From positions 1-45,297 of the forward strand of contig JALSPG010000056.1 in the NCBI GenBank assembly GCA_026986115.1: a DNA stretch of 45,297 bases, written 5' to 3'. Both the position numbers and the translations under genes were made by a program. The notes beneath the pieces were generated by a model. The model was not told where the DNA came from and searched no databases. It worked only from the letters and a program-made list of their open reading frames with translations. This DNA is from Thermodesulfobacteriales bacterium (GTDB lineage Bacteria; Desulfobacterota; Thermodesulfobacteria; Thermodesulfobacteriales; Thermodesulfatatoraceae). Positions 8,844-15,966 of the stretch are shown here, in pieces. The number at the start of each line of letters is the position of its first letter. The first letter of the stretch is position 1.

Positions 8844-9139
8844 GGTTTTCCTCCATATTTTCGGGATAATTCTTGGTAAAGGAGGGCCGCAATCCCGCTT
8901 CCTCGCTCTGCCATCCGGCGGCTTACCTCCTGATAGAAGAAGTCTTCATAAAGGTCTCTCTGAAAACTTTTCGGCCAAAGTCCCCCTTCAGGTACAGTTT
9001 TTCGGAGCCCCTTTAAAATTTGGTAAAGAAAGACCGCCTCAAATTCTTGGCAGGCTTTTTTAAGCGCCGCCTCTTTGTCTTTTCGGGCCAGGTTTTTAAG
9101 TTGTGCTAAATTTTTAAAATTTGGTCCTGAAATCTTCAT
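8840..9139 (-). CDS. flgJ: FlgJ-type rod-binding protein (no muramidase domain)
   Basis: A 99-residue protein corresponding to the rod-binding N-terminal domain of FlgJ (PF10135): KKACQEFEAVFLYQILKGL, then KTVPEGGLWPKSFQRD and a DLYEDFFYQEVSRRMAERG segment ending near GIAALLYQEL. Enterobacterial FlgJ adds a peptidoglycan hydrolase domain that is missing here; single-domain forms are common outside gamma-proteobacteria, so a separate lytic enzyme presumably opens the wall. The start ATG lies about 4 bases after the start point predicted from the sigma-54 match at 9154-9169. It is the first gene of the flgJNKL-csrA-fliWDS unit. Confidence 0.93.
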   Translation of the reverse strand: MKISGPNFKNLAQLKNLARKDKEAALKKACQEFEAVFLYQILKGLRKTVPEGGLWPKSFQRDLYEDFFYQEVSRRMAERGSGIAALLYQELSRKYGGKP

Positions 9140-9153
9140 CGTTATTTTCTTAA

Positions 9154-9169
9154 AGCAAAACTCATGCCG
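9154..9169 (-). promoter_or_regulatory. Sigma-54 (RpoN) promoter for the flgJ-flgN-flgK unit
   Basis: On the minus strand the sequence is CGGCAT, five bases, TTGCT. This matches the -24/-12 consensus (TGGCAC-N5-TTGCW) with exact GG-to-GC spacing. Counting 12 bases from the C of GC puts the start near 9143, only about 4 bases before the flgJ ATG. Sigma-54 control of middle flagellar genes is well established; a bacterial enhancer-binding protein such as FlrC/FleR would be needed, but I saw none in the window. Confidence 0.75.
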
Positions 9170-9243
9170 CTTAATCTTTCCTTTCTAGGGGGCTAGGGAG
9201 TTGGGTAGGTTTCACGCAGGATGATAAGCCTTGCCCCCACTCC

Positions 9244-9302
9244 ATCCCTCCCCTCACCGGGGAGGGATTCCATTTCCCCCTTGCTCCCTTAAAGAAGGGA
9301 GC
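9244..9302. terminator. Two tandem hairpins between flgI and flgJ, possible terminator or mRNA processing site
   Basis: The first hairpin has perfect 10-bp arms at 9244-9253 and 9259-9268 with a 5-base loop. The second has perfect 8-bp arms at 9283-9290 and 9295-9302 with a 4-base loop. They lie in the 219-bp gap after flgI and before the sigma-54 promoter of flgJ, where the first operon would end. In the transcribed (minus) direction neither is followed by a clear T-tract, so an intrinsic terminator is uncertain; they could also be dispersed palindromes. Confidence 0.45.
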
Positions 9303-9317
9303 TCAATTTTAAAAGCC

Positions 9318-9358
9318 GTTCCGAGGAAAAAATTTCCTACCGGCAAAATTTTCCCGGC
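9318..9358. repeat. Dispersed AT-core repeat, copy 1
   Basis: This segment contains AAAATTTCCTAC and, next to it, GGCAAAATTTTCCCGG. The same two words occur in the opposite order at 13649-13682, on the other side of the flgF-flgI block. Two copies sharing both words in spacer DNA suggest a dispersed non-coding element; function unknown. Confidence 0.45.
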
Positions 9359-10453
9359 CTACATAATGATGAGTTCTGCTTGGAGTGCCCCAGCTGCCTT
9401 AATGGCCTGAAAGATGGCAATAAGGTCTCGCGGAGTAGCACCTACGGCGTTTAGTGCCCGCACCAGCTCGCCTATGCTTACTCCTTCCTCGATGACCACA
9501 ATGCGGGCTGCTTCTTCCCGGGCCACGATTTCTGTTTGAGGAGTTACTACGGTTTCACCAGTAGAAAAGGGAGGAGGTTGAGAGACCTGGGGGGTTTCTC
9601 TAATTTGCACGCTCAGATTGCCATGAGCTACAGCTACCTTCGAGATGCGCACGTTTTCTCCCATCACCACTGTGCCTGTACGTTCGTCAATCACTACTCT
9701 GGCGGGGATATCCGGGTTTACCGCAAGATCCCCTATTTCCGCCAGCAGCCGGACTACATTCTGACGATATTTTTCCGGCACCACGAGGGCGATGGTGCGT
9801 CCGTCAAGAGGTCTGGCATAGGGGCCATTTAGATAAGCGTTGATGACATCTGCAGCCCGGGCCACAGTAGTAAAATCCGTTTCCCGGAAGGAAAGTTTGA
9901 GAAGATCTTTCTGATTTATACTTACGGGCACCGTCTGTTCTACGATGGCTCCACCGGGAATGCGTCCCACGGTGGGATGATTTTTTTGTACACTCCCTCC
10001 TGCCCCTGCCGCGCTAAAACCGCCAAGAGACACAGGCCCTTGAGCCAGGGCATATACCTTCCCATCAGGCCCTCGCAAAGGGGTCAAAAGAAGGGTACCC
10101 CCTTGAAGGCTTTTTGCGTCTCCGATGGAGGAAACTGTCACATCGAGCCTTTGTCCTTGCCGTACAAAAGGGGGAAGCTCTGCTGTTACCATTACCGCAG
10201 CGGCGTTTTTGAGTTTTACCTGGCGGCGATCAACTTTGATTCCAAAACGCTCAAGCATGTTTACCACGGATTGCACGGTAAATTTGGTCTGGTCACCGTC
10301 TCCCGTGCCGTTAAGGCCTACTACGATGCCATAGCCTATGAGTTTGTTAACCCTTACCCCTTCGATGTTAATTAGATCCTTAAGCCGCGCTCCGGAAGCC
10401 AAAGAGGAAAGGACAAGAAAGAAAAGCAAAGAAAATGTGAGTTTTCTTGGCAT
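9359..10453 (-). CDS. flgI: FlgI, flagellar P-ring protein
   Basis: A periplasmic protein that forms the P-ring bushing in the peptidoglycan layer. I set the start at the ATG 10451-10453 because it follows a strong GGGGGAGG site 14 bp after flgH and gives a proper signal peptide (RKLTFSLLFFLVLSSLASGA); the longer 382-residue reading from 10507 would overlap flgH. Family motifs are clear: ARLKDLINIEGVRVNKLIGY, then GVVGLNGTGDGDQTKFTVQS-like spacing, NAAAVMVTAELPPF, and the C-terminal GVSIGELVRALNAVGATPRD. The length is normal (364 residues). Confidence 0.96.
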   Translation of the reverse strand: MPRKLTFSLLFFLVLSSLASGARLKDLINIEGVRVNKLIGYGIVVGLNGTGDGDQTKFTVQSVVNMLERFGIKVDRRQVKLKNAAAVMVTAELPPFVRQGQRLDVTVSSIGDAKSLQGGTLLLTPLRGPDGKVYALAQGPVSLGGFSAAGAGGSVQKNHPTVGRIPGGAIVEQTVPVSINQKDLLKLSFRETDFTTVARAADVINAYLNGPYARPLDGRTIALVVPEKYRQNVVRLLAEIGDLAVNPDIPARVVIDERTGTVVMGENVRISKVAVAHGNLSVQIRETPQVSQPPPFSTGETVVTPQTEIVAREEAARIVVIEEGVSIGELVRALNAVGATPRDLIAIFQAIKAAGALQAELIIM

Positions 10454-10467
10454 CCTCTTTCCTCCCC

Positions 10468-11154
10468 CTAAAAGAGCCAGATAAGTTGGAGGATTCTTGC
10501 CAGCCATCCTGGCCCCCGGGTTGCTAGAGTACTAGGCCCAGCGCCACTGTATTCAATGTGAGCATCGGCGAGCTGGGTGGAAAGAACCGTATTGTCAGGT
10601 TCGATATCTTCAGGGCGTACGATGCCAGAGATTGTTATATATTCGAGATTTTCGTTCTGGCGAACTACACGAACTCCTTGTACTACCATATTTCCATTTG
10701 GAAGTACCTCAACTACCCGGGCTGTAATAGTGGCTACGATATTGGTATTACGAGAAAATTGTCCTTGACCTTGAGTGGAGGAACTAAATTCTCCTCCGAA
10801 CATTTCACTGGCTTTGAAATTTGGATGTTCCTTTTCGATTTTTTTCTCTATTCCCAGAAAGCTTTTTATCCCGGAGGTGAGGCTGCTTTTGCGATCGACT
10901 TTATTGTTTACTTTGCTTGAGCTTTGATAATTCTCAACGATTTTGATAGTGATGATGTCTCCTATTCTTCTAGCACGATGGTCTTCAAAGAAAAAAACCT
11001 GCCTTTCGGTGTAAAGAGATCCTTCGGGGGGTGTTTTTTGTGGAGTTGGTGGGATATAAACTTTAGGTGGTGGAGGAGGAGATGGCACCTGGGCTTGCCT
11101 GGCACTGCAGGCTGCCAGAAGAAACATTGCCAGGAGGAATAAAATCTTTCGCAT
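10468..11154 (-). CDS. flgH: FlgH, flagellar L-ring lipoprotein
   Basis: A 228-residue outer-membrane lipoprotein of the L ring. The signal MRKILFLLAMFLLAAC ends in a lipobox with Cys16. It is followed by a Pro-rich linker (residues 22-45), as in other thermophile FlgH proteins. The family core is seen in RARRIGDIITIKIVENYQSS, ITARVVEVLPNGNMVVQG and SGIVRPEDIEPDNTVLSTQL. The ATG overlaps the flgA stop by one base (TGATG). It implies a diderm envelope with a complete L/P ring pair. Confidence 0.97.
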   Translation of the reverse strand: MRKILFLLAMFLLAACSARQAQVPSPPPPPKVYIPPTPQKTPPEGSLYTERQVFFFEDHRARRIGDIITIKIVENYQSSSKVNNKVDRKSSLTSGIKSFLGIEKKIEKEHPNFKASEMFGGEFSSSTQGQGQFSRNTNIVATITARVVEVLPNGNMVVQGVRVVRQNENLEYITISGIVRPEDIEPDNTVLSTQLADAHIEYSGAGPSTLATRGPGWLARILQLIWLF

Positions 11155-11855
11155 CAGAAATTTACCTCTACAGTCCTAGAATCTATTACCCTTGCAAAAA
11201 CTTCCCTTTTGCTGCTCAAATTTCGTACCCGAATGACTTCGCCGGTGCGACCATCCTGGCGGGCCTCCCCTAAGGCACTTACGGTAAAAGCCTCTCCTCG
11301 GGCCACTATGCGGACTAAGGCCCCGCGTTTGATGATTGGGGGAGTCTCTAAAGCGTATTCCCTTAAGATTTGTCCGGCGCGTAAACTTAGTCTAAGCCGT
11401 TTCCCTATGGCCTTTTCTATTTCAGTGATTACATCTTTAGGAAGCCTTGAGGCCGGCTTATTTTCAAGAGCAAGGTCTTTGGGTTCCAAGATGGCGTGCC
11501 TGGGAAGAGGCCTTTTAAGGACTACTACCGGGATTTCAGCTTCCAGATATCCTACAGCCCTAACCAGGGCAAGGGTTTGGCCATCTTTGGAGAATTTGAT
11601 GAGCAATGCATTGGGACCGAGTTTGGGTGGGGCCCGGAAGATAACTTCAGCGCGGGCCCCGTCGGGAAGGTTCAAATCTTGGGGGTCGGCTACAAAACGC
11701 AAAATTTTAAGTTCACCCGGAACCCAGGTAAGTTTTTCAGAAGCAGCTTTAAGGAAAAGAGATCGAAAATCTTCCAATTGCCAGTTCTTAGCCCAGGCTG
11801 CTGAGCTTAGAAAGATAAAGATCGCAATTATCCCGAGGTTTTTACAAAATCTCAT
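11154..11855 (-). CDS. flgA: FlgA, P-ring assembly chaperone
   Basis: A 233-residue periplasmic chaperone for FlgI assembly. It has an N-terminal signal peptide (about residues 1-22, ending AAWAK) and the C-terminal SAF domain: VVVLKRPLPRHAILEPKDL, then RLRLSLRAGQILREYALE and GEVIRVRNLSSKREVFARV. The length fits family norms. It sits between flgG and flgH, 2 bp after flgG, as part of the flgFGAHI unit. Confidence 0.93.
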   Translation of the reverse strand: MRFCKNLGIIAIFIFLSSAAWAKNWQLEDFRSLFLKAASEKLTWVPGELKILRFVADPQDLNLPDGARAEVIFRAPPKLGPNALLIKFSKDGQTLALVRAVGYLEAEIPVVVLKRPLPRHAILEPKDLALENKPASRLPKDVITEIEKAIGKRLRLSLRAGQILREYALETPPIIKRGALVRIVARGEAFTVSALGEARQDGRTGEVIRVRNLSSKREVFARVIDSRTVEVNF

Positions 11856-11857
11856 CT

Positions 11858-12640
11858 TTATCGTTTCACGTTGTTGGCCATTTCAAGCATATTATCTGCT
11901 GTTTGGATGGTCTTAGAATTGGCTTCATAAGCCCGCTGGGTAACGATCATTTGGACCATTTCTTCCACTACATCCACGTTGGACATTTCGAGATACCCCT
12001 GTGCCAGGGTGCCAAAACCTTCTCGGCCGGGCTGGCCTTCGATTACATCTCCAGCGGCATCACTTGGGCGGTAGAGGTTGCGCCCTAGAGCGTAAAGGCC
12101 TGCTGGGTTGGGGAAGTCATAAAGCATGATTTGCCCAAGATTTTGCGCGGTTCCATCTCCCATAACAGCGTTTACCTGACCATCTTGGGTAATTTCGAGT
12201 CTTACAGTCCCTTGGGGCACGGTGATTTCAGGCTGAAGACGGGCTCCATTTGGAGTTACGATGTAGCCGTCCCGGTCAATTTTGAAGTGTCCGGCCCGGG
12301 TGTAAAGTTCTTCACCGTTTACCAAGACTTTAAAAAAACCTCGCCCTTCAATGGCCAAATCCAGTTCGTTATTGGTCTGTTCGTATTCTCCCTGCGAGAA
12401 GATCTTGTTTACAGAGACCGGCCGCACCCCAAGACCTATTTCCATCCCTACGGGAATCTGATTACCCTCGGCGTTTAAAGCACCAGCGAGTTTGAGCTTC
12501 TGATAGAGGAGATCTTCAAAATCCACCCTGCTTTTCTTAAAACCAGAGGTATTAACATTGGCTAGATTGTGGGCAATGACGTCAAGTTTCAATTGTTGGG
12601 CCTGCATTCCAGTGGCAGCTGACCAAAGGCTGCGGATCAT
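11858..12640 (-). CDS. flgG: FlgG, distal rod protein
   Basis: A 260-residue distal rod protein. It has the rod/hook N-terminal signature SLWSAATGMQAQQLKLDVI plus AHNLANVNTSGFKKSRVDF and the C-terminal YLEMSNVDVVEEMVQMI plus TQRAYEANSKTIQTADNML. Length and the central GEYEQTNNELDLAIEGRG match FlgG and not FlgE or FlgF. The N-terminal rod helix and the QRAYEAN block are those that stack in the rod axis. It starts 13 bp after flgF with an AAGGAGG site. Confidence 0.97.
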   Translation of the reverse strand: MIRSLWSAATGMQAQQLKLDVIAHNLANVNTSGFKKSRVDFEDLLYQKLKLAGALNAEGNQIPVGMEIGLGVRPVSVNKIFSQGEYEQTNNELDLAIEGRGFFKVLVNGEELYTRAGHFKIDRDGYIVTPNGARLQPEITVPQGTVRLEITQDGQVNAVMGDGTAQNLGQIMLYDFPNPAGLYALGRNLYRPSDAAGDVIEGQPGREGFGTLAQGYLEMSNVDVVEEMVQMIVTQRAYEANSKTIQTADNMLEMANNVKR

Positions 12641-12653
12641 CTTTTTACCTCCT

Positions 12654-13418
12654 TTACGTGCGGCCGTAGGTTTCGATCATTCGGCCGGTAGTCTCGTCGG
12701 AACCGCGAAGGCTTTTTTGGATAGCCTCAAATTCTCGCTGAATATCAATGAGATTTACTATCTCTTCCAGGGGATCGGCGTTTGATTCTTCAAGATGCCC
12801 CTGACGCACGTCCGGGGCTTCGACTGGAATTTCCTGGGTTTCGTCTCCCTGAAAGAGGTTTTCTCCGAGTTTCTTAAGAGTGCTTAGGTCTTTAAAAGTT
12901 ACGATGTCCAAGCGGCCGATCTCTGTGCCGTCTATAGAGACGGTGCCATCATCAGCGATGAGGAAGCGAGTGTTTTCAAGCGTAATGACTCCTCCCTTGG
13001 CAAGACCGGGATCCACAATGATAGGGGCCCCGTTGGCCAGGACGGGATAGCCTTCAGCCGTGACCAGGCGGCGCTGACTGTCGAGCCGGAAGTTTCCAGC
13101 CCTGGTATAGGCTGTTCCTTGGGGGGTTTCCACCTTGAAAAAACCTTCCCCGGCTATGGCTACGTCCAAGGGATTCCCAGTGTACTGGATGGGGCCCTGT
13201 CGGAAATCTGTCTTTACTGTCACTTCTTTGAACGTTCTCCAACCTCGAGGAAATTTGCGCATGAGGACTTCACGAAAAGAGAGAATATCCTTTTTGTAGC
13301 CGGGAGTATCTACGTTTGCTAGATTATGGGCCGTTATGTTAAGTCTCCTCTCAAGGAGACGTCCTCCCTCCAGAGCCTCAAGCCAACCGAGCTGAGGATT
13401 TACCTTGAGCATCTTCAT
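12654..13418 (-). CDS. flgF: FlgF, proximal rod protein
   Basis: A rod protein of the FlgF/FlgG family: NITAHNLANVDTPGYKKD, then TGNPLDVAIAGEGFFKVETP, YTRAGNFRLDSQRRLVTAEG and ending with ESNADPLEEIVNLIDIQREF. The open frame extends to 13520, but the sigma-54 promoter at 13435-13450 puts the transcript start near 13424, so only the ATG at 13418 or the one at 13412 (preceded by GAAG) can be used. I list 13418; 13412 is equally plausible. It is the first gene of the flgFGAHI unit. The FlgF rather than second-FlgG call rests on position and the central sequence. Confidence 0.9.
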   Translation of the reverse strand: MKMLKVNPQLGWLEALEGGRLLERRLNITAHNLANVDTPGYKKDILSFREVLMRKFPRGWRTFKEVTVKTDFRQGPIQYTGNPLDVAIAGEGFFKVETPQGTAYTRAGNFRLDSQRRLVTAEGYPVLANGAPIIVDPGLAKGGVITLENTRFLIADDGTVSIDGTEIGRLDIVTFKDLSTLKKLGENLFQGDETQEIPVEAPDVRQGHLEESNADPLEEIVNLIDIQREFEAIQKSLRGSDETTGRMIETYGRT

Positions 13419-13434
13419 AACACCAAAATAAAAA

Positions 13435-13450
13435 TGCAAGGGCGATGCCA
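13435..13450 (-). promoter_or_regulatory. Sigma-54 (RpoN) promoter for flgF-flgG-flgA-flgH-flgI
   Basis: The minus strand reads TGGCAT, five bases, TTGCA: a near-perfect -24/-12 element with correct spacing. The predicted start near 13424 leaves a leader of only 6-12 bases before flgF. The same geometry is seen before flgJ. This element also rules out the longer FlgF start. Confidence 0.8.
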
Positions 13451-13520
13451 TTTTTCTGCACCAAATTGTCTTTCTCTGTCCAAATTTTCGGTTAGCGGAA
13501 TAGAGAAAATTCCCTCTCAA

Positions 13521-13552
13521 AGGGCGAGTAGCGAATGGCGAGTAACGAGTAG
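13521..13552. repeat. Degenerate GCGARTRR-type short repeat, copy 1
   Basis: The segment is built from the imperfect word GCGAGTAG/GCGAATGG/GCGAGTAA/ACGAGTAG, repeated four times in about 30 bases. A related stretch occurs at 25395-25422, also between genes. It looks like a dispersed intergenic element; function unknown. Confidence 0.5.
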
Positions 13553-13648
13553 GTCCTTTTTTTATTTTGTGTGATGCTCTCCAATCTCTTAAGGTATCTA
13601 ATCCTCCTCAAAAGATAGAACTTAACCGGAAAAATTAAGGGCCTCAGA

Positions 13649-13682
13649 GGGCAAAATTTTCCGGGCGGCAAAAATTTCCTAC
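13649..13682. repeat. Dispersed AT-core repeat, copy 2
   Basis: It contains GGGCAAAATTTTCCGGG followed by GGCAAAAATTTCCTAC, the same words found at 9318-9358 in the opposite order. It lies in the 357-bp spacer between flgF and the ORP-like operon. Apart from this repeat, the GCGARTRR repeat and the two promoters, I see nothing else in that spacer. Confidence 0.45.
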
Positions 13683-13691
13683 AATGAATTG

Positions 13692-13720
13692 TTGTTGCAT
13701 CTTTGATGCAATAGCATTAT
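13692..13720 (+). promoter_or_regulatory. Sigma-70-like promoter with an operator-like palindrome in its spacer, upstream of the ORP-like operon
   Basis: TTGTTG at 13692-13697 and CATTAT at 13715-13720 are separated by 17 bp. A perfect 7-bp inverted repeat, TTGCATC-TTT-GATGCAA, occupies 13695-13711, i.e. inside the promoter, the usual place for a repressor or redox-sensor site. The regulator is unknown. I looked for the -24/-12 element that drives orp genes in Desulfovibrio and found none here. Confidence 0.45.
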
Positions 13721-13775
13721 CTTCCATAAGGGCAAAGCCATAAAGACAAAGCCCTTCAGGGCAGGGAGGATTTTA

Positions 13776-14270
13776 ATGAAAAAGATAGCGATTTCGGCAG
13801 AAGGAAAGGATCTTTCGGCAAGGGTTGATCCCCATTTTGGACGGGCCCTTTATTTCATCATTTACGACCTGGAAACCGATACTTGGGAGGCGGTGGAGAA
13901 TCCGGCTGCCACCGAGGCGCGGGGGGCGGGTATTGCGGCAGCCTCATTTTTGGCTGAAAAGGGAGTAGAGGTGGTGATTACGGGCCATTGTGGCCCGAAG
14001 GCCTTTTCCGTCCTCAAAGCCGGGGGCATTCGGGTGGCCGGTGTTTCTTCCGGGAAGACGGTGGCAGAGGCAGTGCAATTGGCCAGAGAAGGAAAGCTTA
14101 CCTTTTTAGACTCCCCGAATGTTGATACCCATTTCGGGGGCGGTATTCCTGGGCTGGGAAAAATTGTAGGAGGCGGTATGGGGCGCGGTTGTGGTGTCGG
14201 AGGGGGGCGAGGTCAGGGCTGCGGTAAGGGTCGGGGAGCCGGAAAGTGTAAGAAGGGAGGAAGGAATTGA
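13776..14270 (+). CDS. NifX/NifB-like (dinitrogenase Fe-Mo cofactor family) protein with Gly/Cys-rich tail, ORP-like
   Basis: Residues 1-110 form a NifX/MTH1175-type domain: MKKIAISAEGKDLSARVDPHF opening, then FGRALYFIIYDLET and VVITGHCGPKAFSVLKAGG. Relatives bind Fe-Mo or Mo-Cu clusters; in Desulfovibrio the orange protein ORP belongs to this family. Residues 128-164 are a Gly-rich tail with three Cys that might add a metal site. The ATG follows a strong GGGAGGA site. It starts a four-gene plus-strand operon with two ferredoxin-bearing MinD-type ATPases, the layout of the ORP complex. A cofactor-binding role is inferred from family. Confidence 0.88.
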   Translation: MKKIAISAEGKDLSARVDPHFGRALYFIIYDLETDTWEAVENPAATEARGAGIAAASFLAEKGVEVVITGHCGPKAFSVLKAGGIRVAGVSSGKTVAEAVQLAREGKLTFLDSPNVDTHFGGGIPGLGKIVGGGMGRGCGVGGGRGQGCGKGRGAGKCKKGGRN

Positions 14271-15091
14271 TCCTGGCCGTGGCAAGTGGCAAAGGGGGTA
14301 CGGGGAAGACCACCCTTGCTGTGGCCTTGGCTCAAGCCTTCGGGGCTCGGCTTCTTGACGCCGATGTCGAAGAGCCGAACGCTCATCTCTTCTTGAAACC
14401 GGCTCTTTCGGTAGAGGAAGAAGTCTACCGCATGGTTCCCAGCGTAGACGAGAGCCGCTGCACATTTTGCGGGAAGTGTAAGGAGATTTGCCGTTTTAAG
14501 GCCATTACCACTTTGCCGGGAACGGTGCTGGTCTTCCCGGAGATGTGTCACGGCTGTTATGGGTGCCTTGAGGTGTGTCCCGAGGGCTGTATTGAGGAGG
14601 GTCAAGTTCTTTTGGGAAGGCTTTATTTCGGTAAGGCACAAGGGATAGAGCTTGCTTACGGAGTTCTTGAAGTGGGAGAACCCATGGCCTCTCCCCTCAT
14701 CAAGGCCTTAAAGGAGCGTTTTCTTGGCCGGGACGGGCTTCAGATTATCGATTGTCCTCCGGGCACCTCCTGTGCGGTGCTCACGGCGGTGCGCGGGGCG
14801 GATTTCTGTCTTCTAGTCACCGAACCCACCCCTTTCGGTCTCCACGATCTTCGTCAGGCCGCAAGAGCAGTAAGGACTCTCGGAGTGCCAGCCGGAGTTA
14901 TCGTCAATCGGGCCGGGCTCGATTACCCGGAGCTTTATCCTTTCCTCGAAAAAGAAGGTCTTCCTCTCCTTTTGGAGATTCCTAACCGGCGTGAAATAGC
15001 TGAGGCCTATGCCCGTGGTGAGGGACTCCTTGCGGTTATGCCGGAACTCAAGAGTTCCTTTGAGAAATTACTTGAAGAGATCCGAAGATGA
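14267..15091 (+). CDS. MinD/ParA-family ATPase with inserted 4Fe-4S ferredoxin domain (1)
   Basis: A 274-residue P-loop ATPase: deviant Walker A GKGGTGKTT at residues 9-17, then DADVEEPNAH. Eight or more Cys in two ferredoxin-type clusters are inserted at residues 65-108 (CTFCGKCKEIC and CHGCYGCLEVC). Such proteins pair in the ORP complex of Desulfovibrio and near NifX-like proteins in many anaerobes; their ATP- and cluster-dependent function is only partly known. The start is TTG at 14267, overlapping the previous stop (TTGA), after a GGGAGGAAGG site. Coupled to both neighbours. Confidence 0.93.
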   Translation: MILAVASGKGGTGKTTLAVALAQAFGARLLDADVEEPNAHLFLKPALSVEEEVYRMVPSVDESRCTFCGKCKEICRFKAITTLPGTVLVFPEMCHGCYGCLEVCPEGCIEEGQVLLGRLYFGKAQGIELAYGVLEVGEPMASPLIKALKERFLGRDGLQIIDCPPGTSCAVLTAVRGADFCLLVTEPTPFGLHDLRQAARAVRTLGVPAGVIVNRAGLDYPELYPFLEKEGLPLLLEIPNRREIAEAYARGEGLLAVMPELKSSFEKLLEEIRR

Positions 15092-15966
15092 AAGAAATAC
15101 TATTTTTGAGCGGGAAGGGAGGTACCGGAAAGACCACCATCTGTGCCGCCCTGGCCAGTCTCTGGGAGAAACCCAAGGTAATAGCTGATGTTGATGTGGA
15201 TGCCTCCAATTTGCCCCTGCTTCTTTCTCCCCGTCTCCTTTCACAGAGCCCTTTTCAGGCCGGCTGGGAGCCAGTAAGAGACGAGGGAAAGTGCACTGGC
15301 TGTGGTACCTGTCGGGAAAAATGCCGTTTCGGAGCCATAGGGGAAGACCTGACGATTGATCCTTTTGACTGCGAGGGGTGTGGGGTATGTGCCTGGTTCT
15401 GTCCGGAGGAGGCCATCGTCATGAAGGAAAAGGAGGTCGGAAAGATCTTTCTTTCCGAAACTCCCTATGGCCCTTTGGTGCATGCGGAACTTTACCCGGG
15501 GGAGGAAAACTCCGGCAAATTGGTGGTGGAAGTAAAAAGGCGGGCCCGTCTGCTGGCCGAAGAGCAAGGCCTGGATTTTATTCTCATAGATGGTTCCCCG
15601 GGGATTGGATGCCCGGTAATTGCTTCCCTTTCCGGAGTTTCGGTTTGTATCTTGGTGGCGGAACCGACACTTTCGGGCCTTCACGACCTAAAACGCCTGG
15701 CCGCTCTTTTGCGGCATTTTAAGATTCCCGGTTATCTCATCATCAACAAGGCGGATCTGGCTCCGGAGATGAGTAGCGAACTCCTGAATTCTGCCGAGAG
15801 GGAGGGTCTTTCCTTTTTGGGTTCCATTCCTTACGATCCGGAAGTTTTCGAGTGTTTAAGACTCGGGCAGCCACTTCCGCTTGTCTCTAAAGGGCCGGCT
15901 TCTAAAGCACTTTTGGAGATAAACGGGCATGTTTACAAAAATATAGTTGGAGGAGGGGAGCAATGA
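15088..15966 (+). CDS. MinD/ParA-family ATPase with inserted 4Fe-4S ferredoxin domain (2)
   Basis: A paralogue of the preceding gene, 292 residues. Walker A is GKGGTGKTT at residues 9-17, then ADVDVDASN. Two 4Fe-4S motifs lie at residues 69-79 (CTGCGTCREKC) and 95-105 (CEGCGVCAWFC), followed by DFILIDGSPGIGCPV, a Walker B-like strand. The ATG overlaps the upstream TGA by 4 bp. The two paralogues probably act as a heterodimer, as the Desulfovibrio ORP ATPases are thought to do; this is inference. The 3' end overlaps the next start (ATGA at 15963). Confidence 0.93.
   Translation: MKEILFLSGKGGTGKTTICAALASLWEKPKVIADVDVDASNLPLLLSPRLLSQSPFQAGWEPVRDEGKCTGCGTCREKCRFGAIGEDLTIDPFDCEGCGVCAWFCPEEAIVMKEKEVGKIFLSETPYGPLVHAELYPGEENSGKLVVEVKRRARLLAEEQGLDFILIDGSPGIGCPVIASLSGVSVCILVAEPTLSGLHDLKRLAALLRHFKIPGYLIINKADLAPEMSSELLNSAEREGLSFLGSIPYDPEVFECLRLGQPLPLVSKGPASKALLEINGHVYKNIVGGGEQ

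Noticed and set aside
8840-9139. FlgJ as a truncated pseudogene
   Set aside because: The rod-binding domain is complete and single-domain FlgJ is common outside gamma-proteobacteria.
9977-10375. Open frame opposite flgI
   Set aside because: Shadow of flgI with no family similarity or ribosome binding site.
11209-11916. Long open frame opposite flgA and flgG
   Set aside because: It lies antisense to clear family genes and has no recognisable family.
13419-13520. Upstream extension of FlgF (reading to 13520)
   Set aside because: The sigma-54 promoter lies inside this stretch and the extra residues are unlike any rod protein.
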